Assembly: GCA_020723085.1 (NCBI GenBank)
Contig: DYJN01000008.1
Location: 1 to 64,000 of the forward strand
Source of the DNA: Arcobacter sp.
Lineage (GTDB): Bacteria; Acidobacteriota; Terriglobia; Bryobacterales; Bryobacteraceae
Length of the DNA stretch: 64,000 nt
Reading direction: 5' to 3'
The notes below the pieces were generated by a model. That model was given only the letters and a program-made list of their open reading frames with translations. It had not been told where the DNA came from and did not search any database. The position numbers and the translations under genes were made by a program. Positions 1-8,458 of the stretch are shown here, one piece after another (the first letter of the stretch is position 1; the number at the start of each line of letters is the position of its first letter).

Positions 1-90
1 CTAGGCAGCGGCGCCGTTCTACAAAATTTGACACTTGCGGCGCAACCCTTTTCCAGAAATGGCCGTTCAGGAAGGAGAGGAGGACCGCTT

Positions 91-564
91 ATGAAGCGAC
101 TCGTGCGGATGTTCGGCGTGGCAGGGCTGGCAGCCACGATGGCCATGGCGCAGATGAGGGGCGGGCTCGCCGGCGCGCAGCCGGACCCGGCCAGGATGGT
201 GGAGGCGCGCGTGACAATGCTCACGCAGGCGCTGAACCTGACCGACGCCCAGAAGATGCAGGCAATAAAGCTCTTCACGGATGCTCAGGAAGAGGGCCAG
301 CGGTTCCGGGAAGAGATCCAGGTGGCACGGCAGGAGATGCAGACGGCGATCAAGGCAAATGATCTGGCCGCCATCGAGCGGTACGCGCGCGAAATCGGCA
401 CGGCGACGGGCGAGATGACGGTGATCGAAGGCCGCGCGCAGGCCGCCTTTTATGCGTTGCTGACGGCCGGGCAAAAGACGAAGTATGACCAGATGCCGAT
501 GCGCGGCTTCGGCATGGGGCCGGGCGCAATGAGGCCCGGCGGCCGCCTGCCGTCTCAGCAGTAA
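91..564 (+). CDS. Spy/CpxP-like LTxxQ periplasmic protein
   Basis: A 157-residue exported protein. The first ~29 residues form a signal peptide (basic start, Gly/Ala/Met-rich core, AGA-type end). The mature part is mostly charged helix with an LTDAQ motif after 'ALN' and a second 'LLTAGQ' near the end, the paired LTxxQ signature of Spy/CpxP periplasmic proteins that bind unfolded protein or sense envelope or metal stress. The tail is Gly/Met/Arg-rich. I chose the ATG at 91 because GAGGAGG at 77-83 sits 7 nt upstream and the signal peptide begins there; the longer frame to 28 adds an unlikely Arg/Gly stretch. No CpxAR-type partner is visible. The family is fairly clear from motifs and architecture; the exact role is not known. 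Confidence 0.75.
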   Translation: MKRLVRMFGVAGLAATMAMAQMRGGLAGAQPDPARMVEARVTMLTQALNLTDAQKMQAIKLFTDAQEEGQRFREEIQVARQEMQTAIKANDLAAIERYAREIGTATGEMTVIEGRAQAAFYALLTAGQKTKYDQMPMRGFGMGPGAMRPGGRLPSQQ

Positions 565-567
565 GTG

Positions 568-590
568 ACAGGCGGGCAGACGGTGCCTGT
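568..590. terminator. Hairpin after the LTxxQ gene
   Basis: ACAGGC (568-573) and GCCTGT (585-590) can form a 6-bp stem just after the stop at 564. No T-run follows, so it is only a possible terminator or attenuating hairpin. Confidence 0.22.
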
Positions 591-633
591 AGTGCGCCTG
601 CTCGCAGCCCGGCGGAAATCGCGAAAGGAAAGC

Positions 634-1716
634 ATGGCCAACGTCAACGTGATTCCCCTGGCCAAAGCGGCGGCCTTGCCACCCCAGACGGGAAGACACC
701 TGGCCGAGCGGGAGGTGGCGTGGGGGAGGCTGGTCAAGGCGGGACTCGCCTGGCAACCGGATCCCAACCGGCAGGCGGACGCAAACCCGGTGCTCATACT
801 CTCCTCGGTATGCGAATGGACGGCGGAGCATCTGAAAGACGCGGCACTGCATGTGCTGCGGGTGGAAGCCGCCCTTCGGGAGATGGGCTGGACGCTGGGC
901 GCGATCGTATCGCCGTGGATTCAGTTCGCCGGTTGCCGGCCGGTCTGGATCAGCCAGACAGCGCTCAGGCCGCGGGGGTCAGCCGATTGGGCTGGGAGAC
1001 GGGCGTTTCTGGACGAATTCCTGAACCCACTGTTGCAATGGTGCGGCCGCCGGACTCCGGAGCCGCCGTGGCTGGGATTGCTGCGGCGGGCCGCTGCGCG
1101 GTGGACCGGACGGGCAGGCCGCGATGATCTGGCGGAACTGATGGAATCGGTGGAGAACTTGAAACCGCGGCCGCAATGGTCGCCGTGGAGAAGCCGTCTA
1201 CAGGCTCTGGAGCCACCCGGGCTGGCAGCGATTCAGGCCCAGGAGGAGGCTTCGCGGCGCGGCGCCCGGCTGGTTTACGAGTGGCGCGGGCCGCAGCCGG
1301 CGAGCGAGCCGCTGCGGCCGTTTCCGGGCGCGGCCTGGATCCGGTTCCATTCCAACGGAGACGACGCAGCAGCGGACTATCTCGAACAGCGCGCCGTTCA
1401 CGGCCGGGTGCTGCCTCTCTGGAACCGCAGCGGCGATCCGGTGGCCGCCTGCCCGCGACGGTCCGAGACCGACCTGTTGATCGCCGCGGGGCGCGGCAAT
1501 GTGCCGTCCGGCGCCGCGTCTCTGGACGGCTTCGCCCGCATCATCCGCCGCATGGCGCGCGCCGTTCTGGTGGAATACGTGCCAGAACCCGGCGGCGTGA
1601 CCTGGGAGACTTTCCTGCATACGATGCGCGGCGCCTGCCGCATTCTGCACGTCACCGAGACCGGCGCAGGACGCCGGCTGTGCCTGCTGGAACGCGCCGG
1701 ATCGGCCGTCTGGTAG
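634..1716 (+). CDS. Degenerate relative of NoeA-type SAM methyltransferases
   Basis: A 360-residue cytoplasmic protein. The start is the ATG at 634, preceded by GAAAGGAA at about 623-630. Read by eye, the N-terminal half follows the plan I recall for the NoeA-like/nodulation-type class I methyltransferase family: 'CEWTAEHLKDAALH', then 'IQFAGCRPVWIS', then 'FLNPLLQW'. The C-terminal half has 'VLPLWNRSGDPV' and 'AVLVEYVPEPGG', resembling the post-SAM segments of that family. The glycine-rich SAM-binding loop expected between them is not recognisable: the region reads 'GAAWIRFHSNGDDAAADYL'. It may therefore be an inactive or re-purposed homologue. The assignment is an inference from motif order; a wholly unrelated protein is possible. 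The next gene begins 11 nt downstream. Confidence 0.45.
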   Translation: MANVNVIPLAKAAALPPQTGRHLAEREVAWGRLVKAGLAWQPDPNRQADANPVLILSSVCEWTAEHLKDAALHVLRVEAALREMGWTLGAIVSPWIQFAGCRPVWISQTALRPRGSADWAGRRAFLDEFLNPLLQWCGRRTPEPPWLGLLRRAAARWTGRAGRDDLAELMESVENLKPRPQWSPWRSRLQALEPPGLAAIQAQEEASRRGARLVYEWRGPQPASEPLRPFPGAAWIRFHSNGDDAAADYLEQRAVHGRVLPLWNRSGDPVAACPRRSETDLLIAAGRGNVPSGAASLDGFARIIRRMARAVLVEYVPEPGGVTWETFLHTMRGACRILHVTETGAGRRLCLLERAGSAVW

Positions 1717-1727
1717 GCTGTTCGAGG

Positions 1728-2723
1728 ATGGCTCCAGTTCCGAAAGGCACAGCGGCGGTTCTTCTGGCCGCAGCGCTCGCAGCGCCCGCAGTGGCGCAGG
1801 TTCCGCCGCCGCAGGTGCTGCTGCGAAACCGCTCGGCGACGGCGCGCGTGCATCTGCCGGATCCGCAGCGCGGCTACTACCGCGGGACACGGTTCGACTG
1901 GTCTGGCCAGGTATTCAGCCTGCGCACGCTGCGGCATGAGTATTTCGGGCAGTGGTTCAACCATTACGACCCACTGCTGCACGACTCGATCATGGGGCCG
2001 GTGGAGGAGTTCCGGACGGGCGGCGCAGCGCTGGGTTATGCTGAAGCGCCGGCGGGCGGCGAGTGCGTGCGGATCGGCGTGGGCATCCTGCGCAAGCCCG
2101 GCGACGGGCCATTCGAAACGTTCCGGACATACGAGATCGTCGATCCGGGGCAGTGGCGGATCAAACGGGCGCGCGGGTGGGTCGAGTTCACGCATACGAT
2201 CCGGCCGTCGCATGGGTATGCGTATGAATACCGGAAAAAGGTGCGGCTGGTGAGGCAGAAGCCACGGCTGGAAATCGAGCATACGCTCATCAATACGGGT
2301 TCCAGGACGATCGAGACTGACCAGTACAACCATAATTTTTTCGTGATTGATGGCCTGCCTTCAGGGCCAGGCGTCCGCGTTATTTTCCCGTTTCAGCTGG
2401 AGGCTGTGCGGAAATTCCAGGCGGATTTCGTGGAAAAGCGAGGCAGGCAGATCAAGTTTGTCAAAGAGGTTCCTGAGGGGGCGAGCGCAATTGGGGAATT
2501 CCGCGGCTTCTCGGTCAGTGCCGCCGATTATGACATCCGTATTGAGCACGGACCCGCGGCGGCGGGGGTGCGGATCCGCGGATCGCTTCCGCTGGCGAAG
2601 CTCGTGTTCTGGTGCACGCGGCGGACCTTCTGTCCGGAGCCGTACGTGCATCTTTCCGTGCCGCCAGGGAAGCGCGTTTCGTGGCGCCTGACGTACGATT
2701 TCTACGACCTGCCGCGGCGCTGA
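1728..2723 (+). CDS. Exported galactose-mutarotase-fold protein
   Basis: A 331-residue protein with an N-terminal signal peptide (Ala-rich core ending 'AVAQ', about residue 23). The body is beta-rich. 'LEIEHTLINTGSRTIET' followed by 'QYNHNFFVID' resembles the strand and N-H motif of the aldose 1-epimerase/mutarotase fold, and the end ('FCPEPYVHLSVPPGK') matches the late 'PEP...PG' strand of that fold. It probably binds or epimerises a sugar in the periplasm. It lies just upstream of a sugar porter, a sugar dehydrogenase and a rhamnulokinase, which fits carbohydrate handling. Start at 1728 was chosen for the signal peptide; no good ribosome binding site separates it from the preceding gene. 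Fold moderately sure, activity unknown. Confidence 0.5.
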   Translation: MAPVPKGTAAVLLAAALAAPAVAQVPPPQVLLRNRSATARVHLPDPQRGYYRGTRFDWSGQVFSLRTLRHEYFGQWFNHYDPLLHDSIMGPVEEFRTGGAALGYAEAPAGGECVRIGVGILRKPGDGPFETFRTYEIVDPGQWRIKRARGWVEFTHTIRPSHGYAYEYRKKVRLVRQKPRLEIEHTLINTGSRTIETDQYNHNFFVIDGLPSGPGVRVIFPFQLEAVRKFQADFVEKRGRQIKFVKEVPEGASAIGEFRGFSVSAADYDIRIEHGPAAAGVRIRGSLPLAKLVFWCTRRTFCPEPYVHLSVPPGKRVSWRLTYDFYDLPRR

Positions 2724-2805
2724 GGCTGCGCGCGCGGAGCGGAACGCGATACTCTGGCTGGATTCGGACTCCAGCGGGTCCGCTGTGCGAACAGGGAGGT
2801 TTGTT

Positions 2806-2895
2806 TTGTTGCGCGCCATTTTGAGCGATGTTCAGTTCTGGATCCCCGTGGCGGTGCTGCTGGCGGGCGCAGCGCTGCTGGCGGCGATGGGGTGA
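2806..2895 (+). CDS. Possible 29-aa single-helix membrane peptide before the sugar porter
   Basis: A TTG-initiated frame of 29 codons preceded by AGGGAGGT at 2793-2800, the best ribosome binding site in this stretch. It encodes a short polar start (LLRAILSDVQFW) followed by a continuous hydrophobic helix (IPVAVLLAGAALLAAMG). Its stop codon at 2893-2895 overlaps the GTG start of the porter at 2892, so translation of the two would be coupled. It could be a leader peptide, a small porter subunit, or a mis-called extension. The strong ribosome binding site and membrane-helix character support translation, but nothing proves it. Confidence 0.35.
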   Translation: MLRAILSDVQFWIPVAVLLAGAALLAAMG

Positions 2896-4181
2896 GCCTG
2901 GTGCATGAAGCGCGGGAACCGAAGCTCTCCCTGCACGTGCTGGGCGTGGCGTGCGGGCTGACGGCGGGCGCCTGGCTGGGCGCGGCGGAGGCGCCCACAA
3001 AGCTCGTGATGACGGGCATATCGCCGTTCGTCATTTCCCTGGGGATGGTGGCTGGCGTGTTCGTGGCGCGGTGGACGTTGCCGGTGGCAATCAAAGGCAC
3101 ATCGTATGTGTGGATGGATCTGAAGGACAAGCCGCACCTGGCGGCGTGGGCGGTTCTTGCCGGGATGCTGTGGGCGGTGGCGAACACGCTGACGGTGTTC
3201 GCCATCCGCAACGTCGGACTCTCGGTGGCGTTCCCGCTGTGGAATACGAACAGCCTGGTGGGGCTGTTCTGGGGGTGGCTGCTGTTCAACGAGCTGCGCG
3301 ACGCGGGGCGGGCTGCGCGGGCGAAAGTGCTGGGCGGCGCGGCGGCGATTGTGGCGGGGGCGATGCTGCTGGCGTGGGCAACCTCGCATCAGCCGCCGAA
3401 TCCGGAGCATTCCGCGGCGCTGGGCGTGGCGGCGGCGCTGATGGCCGGCCTGTTGTGGGGCACGATGTACATTCCGTACCGCAAGGCCTACATCAGCGGC
3501 ATGAACCCGCTGTCGTTCGTCACCGTGTTCACCTTCGGCGAACTGGCCACCTGCGTGGTGCTGGCGATGGCCTTTCATGGCGGCTGGCAAGCGATGTTCG
3601 GCGAGCTGGCCAGGGTGCGTCCGGCGATGTTCTGGCTGTTCCTGGGAGGCTTCTGCTGGGTCCTCGGGGACCTGTTCCAGCAGTATGCGGCCAAGTATAT
3701 CGGCATCGGGCGGGGCATTCCGCTGTCGAACACGAATCAGCTCTGGGGGCTGGCGTGGGGCGCGCTCGTGTTCGGGGAGTTCGCCGGGCTGGGTGCGGCT
3801 GCGCGGGCGCTGATCATCGCCGGGTCGTTGGTGATGATCGCCGGGGCGGTGGCGATCAGCCTGGCGGCTGCGCCTGAGGCGGAGCGGCGATCGTGGCGCA
3901 AGGCGATGCGGCGGGAGTGCGAGCGCTACGGACTCAGGGAGGCGGATGTGGAAGCAGCGCTCGCCGGTGGCGATCCGCTGTCGGAGACGGCGCCCCGGCG
4001 GCGATGGTGGGAGTTCGCGGTGGTGGCGCTGGCAGTGGGAGTGTTCGTGTGGCTGGGGCGGCACGCGGGGCGGCAGCCTCTCGCGGTGGATCTCTTCTGG
4101 CTTGTCGTGCTGTCCGCGCTGTCAGCGGCGGCGCTGGCCGCGGGCGGCTGGATGCTCTGGCGGCGGACGCGCTTTTCCTGA
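2892..4181 (+). CDS. RhaT/GRP-type sugar uptake permease (DMT superfamily)
   Basis: A 429-residue membrane protein with about ten hydrophobic segments in two similar halves. The loop pattern 'FPLWNTNSLVGLFWGWLLFNE' in the first half recurs as 'IPLSNTNQLWGLAWGALVFGE' in the second, the inverted-repeat plan of glucose/rhamnose porters (GlcU, RhaT). Such porters bring sugars in with H+ or Na+. A charged region (about residues 335-375) precedes one or two extra C-terminal helices, making it longer than typical 10-TM RhaT proteins of about 340 residues. GTG start, overlapped by the stop of a 29-codon frame. The rhamnulokinase downstream makes L-rhamnose or a related deoxysugar a reasonable substrate guess, but this is inferred from context. 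Confidence 0.7.
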   Translation: MSLVHEAREPKLSLHVLGVACGLTAGAWLGAAEAPTKLVMTGISPFVISLGMVAGVFVARWTLPVAIKGTSYVWMDLKDKPHLAAWAVLAGMLWAVANTLTVFAIRNVGLSVAFPLWNTNSLVGLFWGWLLFNELRDAGRAARAKVLGGAAAIVAGAMLLAWATSHQPPNPEHSAALGVAAALMAGLLWGTMYIPYRKAYISGMNPLSFVTVFTFGELATCVVLAMAFHGGWQAMFGELARVRPAMFWLFLGGFCWVLGDLFQQYAAKYIGIGRGIPLSNTNQLWGLAWGALVFGEFAGLGAAARALIIAGSLVMIAGAVAISLAAAPEAERRSWRKAMRRECERYGLREADVEAALAGGDPLSETAPRRRWWEFAVVALAVGVFVWLGRHAGRQPLAVDLFWLVVLSALSAAALAAGGWMLWRRTRFS

Positions 4182-4215
4182 AGAACCGCGCCATTCGGCG
4201 GGCCTCGGGTTGCGA

Positions 4216-4221
4216 TATTCT
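4216..4221 (+). promoter_or_regulatory. -10-like TATTCT before the zinc dehydrogenase
   Basis: TATTCT lies 9 nt before the ATG at 4231. There is no Shine-Dalgarno sequence and no clear -35. If used, the transcript would begin at or next to the start codon. Confidence 0.3.
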
Positions 4222-4230
4222 GGACGCTTC

Positions 4231-5274
4231 ATGCGAAGCGTCCCTCTGGTAGCCCCGCGCCGGCTTGAACTCGTGGAATCGCCCCTGCCGGAAGGCCCGC
4301 GCGAGGGTGAACTGCTGTTGCGCATGCGGGCGGTGGGCCTGTGCGGCTCCGACTTGCACTGGTGGGCCGAGGGGCGGATTCACTCCACGCCTGCGCGGTA
4401 TCCGCAGATTCTGGGCCACGAGCCGGTGGGTGAAGTGCTGGCCGTGGGCGCGGGGGCCGAGAACTTCCGGCCCGGCGATCTGGTCTCGGTCGAGCCTTCG
4501 CTTACCTGCGGGCACTGCGAATACTGCATCGCGGGGCGGCACAATCTTTGCGTCCACGCGCGCTTCCAGGGCGGGCCGGACGCCCCGGGATTCCTGCGTG
4601 ACTACGCCGTCATCCCTGTGCACAACGCGGACCGGGTGCCCGCCGGGCTGAGCGTGCACCAAGCCACCCTGATCGAACCGCTGGCGGTGTGGGTGCACGT
4701 GTTCGAACTGGAGTCCGTGCGGCTCGGCGATACGGTGGCGGTGCTGGGCGCCGGATCCATCGGGCTGTTGGGCATCGCCATGGCGAAACAGGCAGGGGCG
4801 GAAATGGTTCTGGCCTGCGACCGCGTACCGCACAGGCTGGAACTCGCCCGCCGCATGGGCGCCGATGAAGCGGTTCTCACAGGAGAGCGCGATTTCCGCG
4901 AACTGGTCATGGACCGGACCCGGGGCCGCGGCGTGGACGTGGCATTCGATGCGGCGGGTGCGCCGGAGACCATCGCGTTGGGGCTGCGGTGCGTGCGTCC
5001 GGGCGGCACGCTCGTGCTGATCGGAATTCCGGAGCCGCTGGAATTTGCCGTGGATCTTCACGCCGCGCTGGCGAAAGAGCTGCGCATCCAGGCGGTCCGC
5101 CGCTCGAACCACAAGGGGGCGCAGGCGGCGGCGCTTCTGGCGGCGGGACGGATTCCCACGGAGCTGATCACGCACCGGCTGCCGCTGGAGCGCGCGCAGG
5201 AGGGATTTGAAATTCTGCATTCCTATGCGGATGGCGTGGGCAAACTGGTCTTCGATTTCGATCTGAAAGGTTAG
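4231..5274 (+). CDS. Zinc-dependent medium-chain sugar/polyol dehydrogenase
   Basis: A 347-residue MDR-family NAD(P)-dependent dehydrogenase resembling sorbitol/L-iditol and threonine dehydrogenases. Visible motifs: catalytic zinc site 'LCGSDLHWW' and 'LGHEPVGEV'; structural zinc tetrad 'CGHCEYCIAGRHNLC'; Rossmann glycine loop 'VLGAGSIGLLG'. The start at 4231 removes an upstream extension that only overlaps the porter gene. The rhamnulokinase begins 5 nt after its stop, so the two are probably co-transcribed. In this locus it may oxidise a sugar or sugar-alcohol intermediate. A paralogue with the same 'RRSNH' and 'YADGVGK' signatures lies at 33232-34263. Family certain, substrate unknown. Confidence 0.85.
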   Translation: MRSVPLVAPRRLELVESPLPEGPREGELLLRMRAVGLCGSDLHWWAEGRIHSTPARYPQILGHEPVGEVLAVGAGAENFRPGDLVSVEPSLTCGHCEYCIAGRHNLCVHARFQGGPDAPGFLRDYAVIPVHNADRVPAGLSVHQATLIEPLAVWVHVFELESVRLGDTVAVLGAGSIGLLGIAMAKQAGAEMVLACDRVPHRLELARRMGADEAVLTGERDFRELVMDRTRGRGVDVAFDAAGAPETIALGLRCVRPGGTLVLIGIPEPLEFAVDLHAALAKELRIQAVRRSNHKGAQAAALLAAGRIPTELITHRLPLERAQEGFEILHSYADGVGKLVFDFDLKG

Positions 5275-5279
5275 CCGTC

Positions 5280-6758
5280 ATGTCCCGTTATTTGGCTTTT
5301 GATCTCGGCGCGGAAAGCGGGCGCGCCATCCTCGGCACGCTCGAAAACGGGCGTCTGGAACTCGAAGAACTGCACCGTTTCCTGAACGAGCCCGTGCGGC
5401 TTCCGGATGGTCTCTACTGGGACACGTTCCGGCTCTTCCATGACATCCGGGAAGGGCTGCGCATCGCCGGACGCGAGCGGCGGCTGAAACTGGACGGCGT
5501 GGCTGTGGACACATGGGGCGTCGATTTCGGGCTGCTGGACGCCAATGGCGAGCTGTGCCTGAACCCGCGCCATTACCGCGACCCGCGCAACCAGGCCGCA
5601 TACGACGAGGCAATCGCGAAGGCAGGCCGGGAACGGATCTTCGCCGAAACGGGCAGCCAGTTCATGGCCCTCAACTCGCTGTACCAGCTCTATGCCGCGC
5701 GGCGAGCCGCTTCGCCGGGGCTGTGGTCCGCGTCGCGGCTGCTGTTCATGCCGGACCTGTTCAACTACTGGCTCAGCGGGGTCCAGGCCAACGAGCTCAC
5801 CATCGCATCCACTTCGCAGTTCTACAATCCGGCGGCCGGGCGCTGGTCGCTGGAGCTGTTCGACGTCCTCGGTCTGCCTAAGGCGATTCTCGGCCCCGTC
5901 CTGCCTCCGGGGAAGCGGCTGGGCACGCTGCTTGACGAGATCCGCGCCGCCTGCGCGCTCGATCCGGTTCCCGTGTTCACCACCGCAAGCCACGACACGG
6001 CCTCGGCCGTGGCTGCGGTGCCTGCCTCGGGAGACCGCCCCTGGTGCTACATCAGTTCCGGCACGTGGTCCCTGATGGGCGTCGAAGCGGAATCGCCGGT
6101 CATCAACGGAAAGTCGCTCGCCATGAACCTGACGAACGAGATCGGCGTGGCGGGCCGCATCCGCGTTCTCAAGAACATTGCCGGTCTCTGGACCGTGCAG
6201 GAATGCCGCCGCCAGTGGATGCTGGAGGGGCGGGAATACACTTACGCCGAACTGACGGAAATGGCCGCCGGCGCCCCGCCATTTGTGGCTGTGATCGATC
6301 CGGACCGATTTATCGAGCCGGGAGAAATGCCGCGCCGGATCGCGGAATTCTGCAGGAATACCGGGCAAAAGGAGCCTGAATCGCACGCGCAGTTCGTGCG
6401 CGTGGCGCTGGAAAGCCTGGCCTTGAGATACCGTCAGGTGCTGGAAATGATCGAAGAACTGACCGGCATGAGGATCGAGGTGATCCACATCGTCGGCGGC
6501 GGCTCGCGGAACGGATTGCTGAATCACTTCGTGGCGGCGGCAACGGGGCGGACTGTGGTGGCTGGTCCGGCGGAAGCCACGGCCGCGGGCAACATTCTGG
6601 TGCAGGCGATGGGCGCGGGCGCCATTGATGGCCTTGAGGACCTGCGCCGCGTCGTGCGGGATTCGTTTTATCTGGAGACCATCGAGCCGCGTCCGGACCC
6701 TGCCTGGGACCGGGCGTATGAGAGATTCCGGCGGTTGCCTGATCTCTCAAGGCTGTAA
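5280..6758 (+). CDS. rhaB: Rhamnulokinase (FGGY kinase)
   Basis: A 492-residue FGGY-family carbohydrate kinase of the usual RhaB length. It phosphorylates L-rhamnulose to L-rhamnulose 1-phosphate with ATP in the cytoplasm. Evidence: N-terminal phosphate loop 'FDLGAESGRAILG', substrate motif 'VDTWGVDFGLLD', 'HYRDPRN', central 'TASHDTASAVAAVP', nucleotide-binding 'SSGTWSLMGVE', and the C-terminal FGGY-type 'HIVGGGSRNGLLNHF'. The N-terminal 'ESGRAI...YWDTFRLF' pattern favours RhaB over xylulokinase or glycerol kinase. The start at 5280 has AAAGG about 9 nt upstream, inside the end of the dehydrogenase gene. No RhaA isomerase or RhaD aldolase is nearby, so the route is completed elsewhere or is non-standard. 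Confidence 0.85.
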   Translation: MSRYLAFDLGAESGRAILGTLENGRLELEELHRFLNEPVRLPDGLYWDTFRLFHDIREGLRIAGRERRLKLDGVAVDTWGVDFGLLDANGELCLNPRHYRDPRNQAAYDEAIAKAGRERIFAETGSQFMALNSLYQLYAARRAASPGLWSASRLLFMPDLFNYWLSGVQANELTIASTSQFYNPAAGRWSLELFDVLGLPKAILGPVLPPGKRLGTLLDEIRAACALDPVPVFTTASHDTASAVAAVPASGDRPWCYISSGTWSLMGVEAESPVINGKSLAMNLTNEIGVAGRIRVLKNIAGLWTVQECRRQWMLEGREYTYAELTEMAAGAPPFVAVIDPDRFIEPGEMPRRIAEFCRNTGQKEPESHAQFVRVALESLALRYRQVLEMIEELTGMRIEVIHIVGGGSRNGLLNHFVAAATGRTVVAGPAEATAAGNILVQAMGAGAIDGLEDLRRVVRDSFYLETIEPRPDPAWDRAYERFRRLPDLSRL

Positions 6759-6768
6759 GCCGCAGATC

Positions 6769-8385
6769 ATGCAGTCCCGAAAAGCGCCCTCCGGAGCCAA
6801 ATGGACGGAAGGATTGCTTGCCTGGATTCCATGGGGCTTCGCTGTTCTGGCGCTTGCCTTCACGTCTGTCAGGATCTTTGTTCCGGCGGTGGGAACGCTG
6901 CGGGACGACGGCATATACCTTTCTTGTGCACGGGCTTTGGCCACCGGCAAAGGATATGTCATTGACATATTGCCCGGCGAGCCCCTCAATACGAAATACC
7001 CTCCCCTGACGTCCCTGCTTGTCGCGCCGCTGTTCGCAGCCGGTCTGGATCCGGTCCGGCACTTTGCAGCCTTCAAGGCTGTCCCGTTTGCGTTCCTGAT
7101 CCTCTGGCTCCTGGGGCTTCGCCGTCTCGGACTGCTCATTGGGCTGGGTGCTGGAGCGGTCGGATGGGTGATTGCTTGCACGGTTGCGAGCGCCTGGGTG
7201 GCGTATTGCAGCACGATGATTCTGTCGGACATCCCCGCTGCCGCCTTGATTACCTGGGGACTGGCGCTGACCATCGCGTCCGTTCAGCCCGGTCAGCAAA
7301 GCTTCGCTCTACCGGCAGCCGCCGGCGTGCTTCTCGGGTTGGCCTTCCTGACGCGAACTCACTCAGCCGCCGCCATTGCAGGAATCGTCCTTTATCTGCT
7401 CACCCGCCGCCGCTGGAGTCAGCTCGCCGCTCTGTCGTGTTCCTGCCTCATCTTGACCGTGCCATGGATTTTCTGGGTGAACAGCGTCCCTGCTGTCCAG
7501 GATCCCGTATTGCAGTACTACTCTGGTCACAGCTACCGCGGCTGGTGGGCTTGGAACACAGGATCGTTCGACAAGGCTGTCCAGGTCGTTTTTCTGAATC
7601 TGGCCATGTTCCTTGCGGCGCCGTCTCAATCCGTCGCGTTTGGATCCCCGATTCTTGGAGCGGGCGCGTTCATTCCGGTGCTTGTCATTGCGATGAAGGG
7701 CTTCGGAAAGCAGCAGTTGCGGTTGCTGCTCTATGCGATCCTGACCTCGGTCGTAATTGCGCTGTTCTGGCAGTGGAGGCCGTCGCGCCTGCTGCTTTTT
7801 GTTTTTCCCCTGATCTGGTCAGCGGCTTCGGCGGCGGCTTCGAGTCTCCACCGCCGTATCCTCGCCGGCGCCGCCCTGCTGCTCTGCTTGCAAGGCTTGT
7901 GGTTGCAGGGCAATCAAATCCCTTTCGCTTTCGTTGATGCAAATCCACCTCTGCCGGTGGGTAGAGGTGACGACTGGAACAGGCTCAGGCGGATTGCTGA
8001 GTGGCTGCGCCTGCGGACGAACGCAGGTGAGACGATTGCAGCGCTCCAGGAAGGCGCCGTTGCGCTGCTGGCCGAAAGAAAGGCGGTTTTCCCCGTTGAG
8101 GTGCGGCCTTTCTCTCTGATTTATGAGGGAGGCCTTTCGCCGCTGGGAACTCCGGCGGAGATGGAGGCCAGCCTGAAGAGAATGAGGATCCGCTACATCG
8201 TGCGCACCCCATCCCTGGTGTTCGCGGAGGCGGGCCAATTCGACAGACTCATCGGGACGCTCCACTCCTCACCAGACGGCTGTCTGCATCTGGCAACGGA
8301 CTGGGGAAGTGGATATCGAGTCTACGAGCACACGTGCCTGGACCAGGATTCCTCTCCGCCCCGCGGCAGTCCCATGGCTCCATAG
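6769..8385 (+). CDS. GT-C fold (ArnT/PMT-like) membrane glycosyltransferase
   Basis: A 538-residue integral membrane protein with about ten hydrophobic segments. After the first helix comes 'TLRDDGIYLSCARALATGKGYV', where the acidic pair matches the DD/DE catalytic motif in the first periplasmic loop of GT-C enzymes (ArnT, PMT, GT39/GT83). 'TKYPPLTSLLVAPLF' follows, also typical. The C-terminal ~130 residues are soluble, as in GT-C periplasmic domains. It would transfer a sugar from a polyprenyl-phosphate donor on the outer face of the inner membrane; the acceptor cannot be told. The ATG at 6769 is 10 nt after the rhamnulokinase stop. Codon use looks slightly less G/C-biased at third positions than its neighbours (impression, not counted). 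Confidence 0.65.
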   Translation: MQSRKAPSGAKWTEGLLAWIPWGFAVLALAFTSVRIFVPAVGTLRDDGIYLSCARALATGKGYVIDILPGEPLNTKYPPLTSLLVAPLFAAGLDPVRHFAAFKAVPFAFLILWLLGLRRLGLLIGLGAGAVGWVIACTVASAWVAYCSTMILSDIPAAALITWGLALTIASVQPGQQSFALPAAAGVLLGLAFLTRTHSAAAIAGIVLYLLTRRRWSQLAALSCSCLILTVPWIFWVNSVPAVQDPVLQYYSGHSYRGWWAWNTGSFDKAVQVVFLNLAMFLAAPSQSVAFGSPILGAGAFIPVLVIAMKGFGKQQLRLLLYAILTSVVIALFWQWRPSRLLLFVFPLIWSAASAAASSLHRRILAGAALLLCLQGLWLQGNQIPFAFVDANPPLPVGRGDDWNRLRRIAEWLRLRTNAGETIAALQEGAVALLAERKAVFPVEVRPFSLIYEGGLSPLGTPAEMEASLKRMRIRYIVRTPSLVFAEAGQFDRLIGTLHSSPDGCLHLATDWGSGYRVYEHTCLDQDSSPPRGSPMAP

Positions 8386-8387
8386 CG

Positions 8388-8433
8388 GCGGATCGGTCCG
8401 CAGCCATGTCGTGCCCATAGGCGGCGGACCGCC
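8388..8433. terminator. Inverted repeats between convergent genes
   Basis: CGGTCCGC (8394-8401) is perfectly complementary to GCGGACCG (8424-8431), and a nested GGCGG/CCGCC stem lies at 8420-8433. They sit in the 73-bp gap between the convergent GT-C and clpP genes, so a bidirectional terminator is plausible. There is no T-tract. Confidence 0.35.
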
Positions 8434-8458
8434 CTTCAAGCGGGTTCCGATCCGGCTA

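Noticed and set aside
28-33. TTGACA as a -35 box for the first gene
   Set aside because: Matches the -35 consensus, but no acceptable -10 lies 16-18 bp downstream, so I did not list it.
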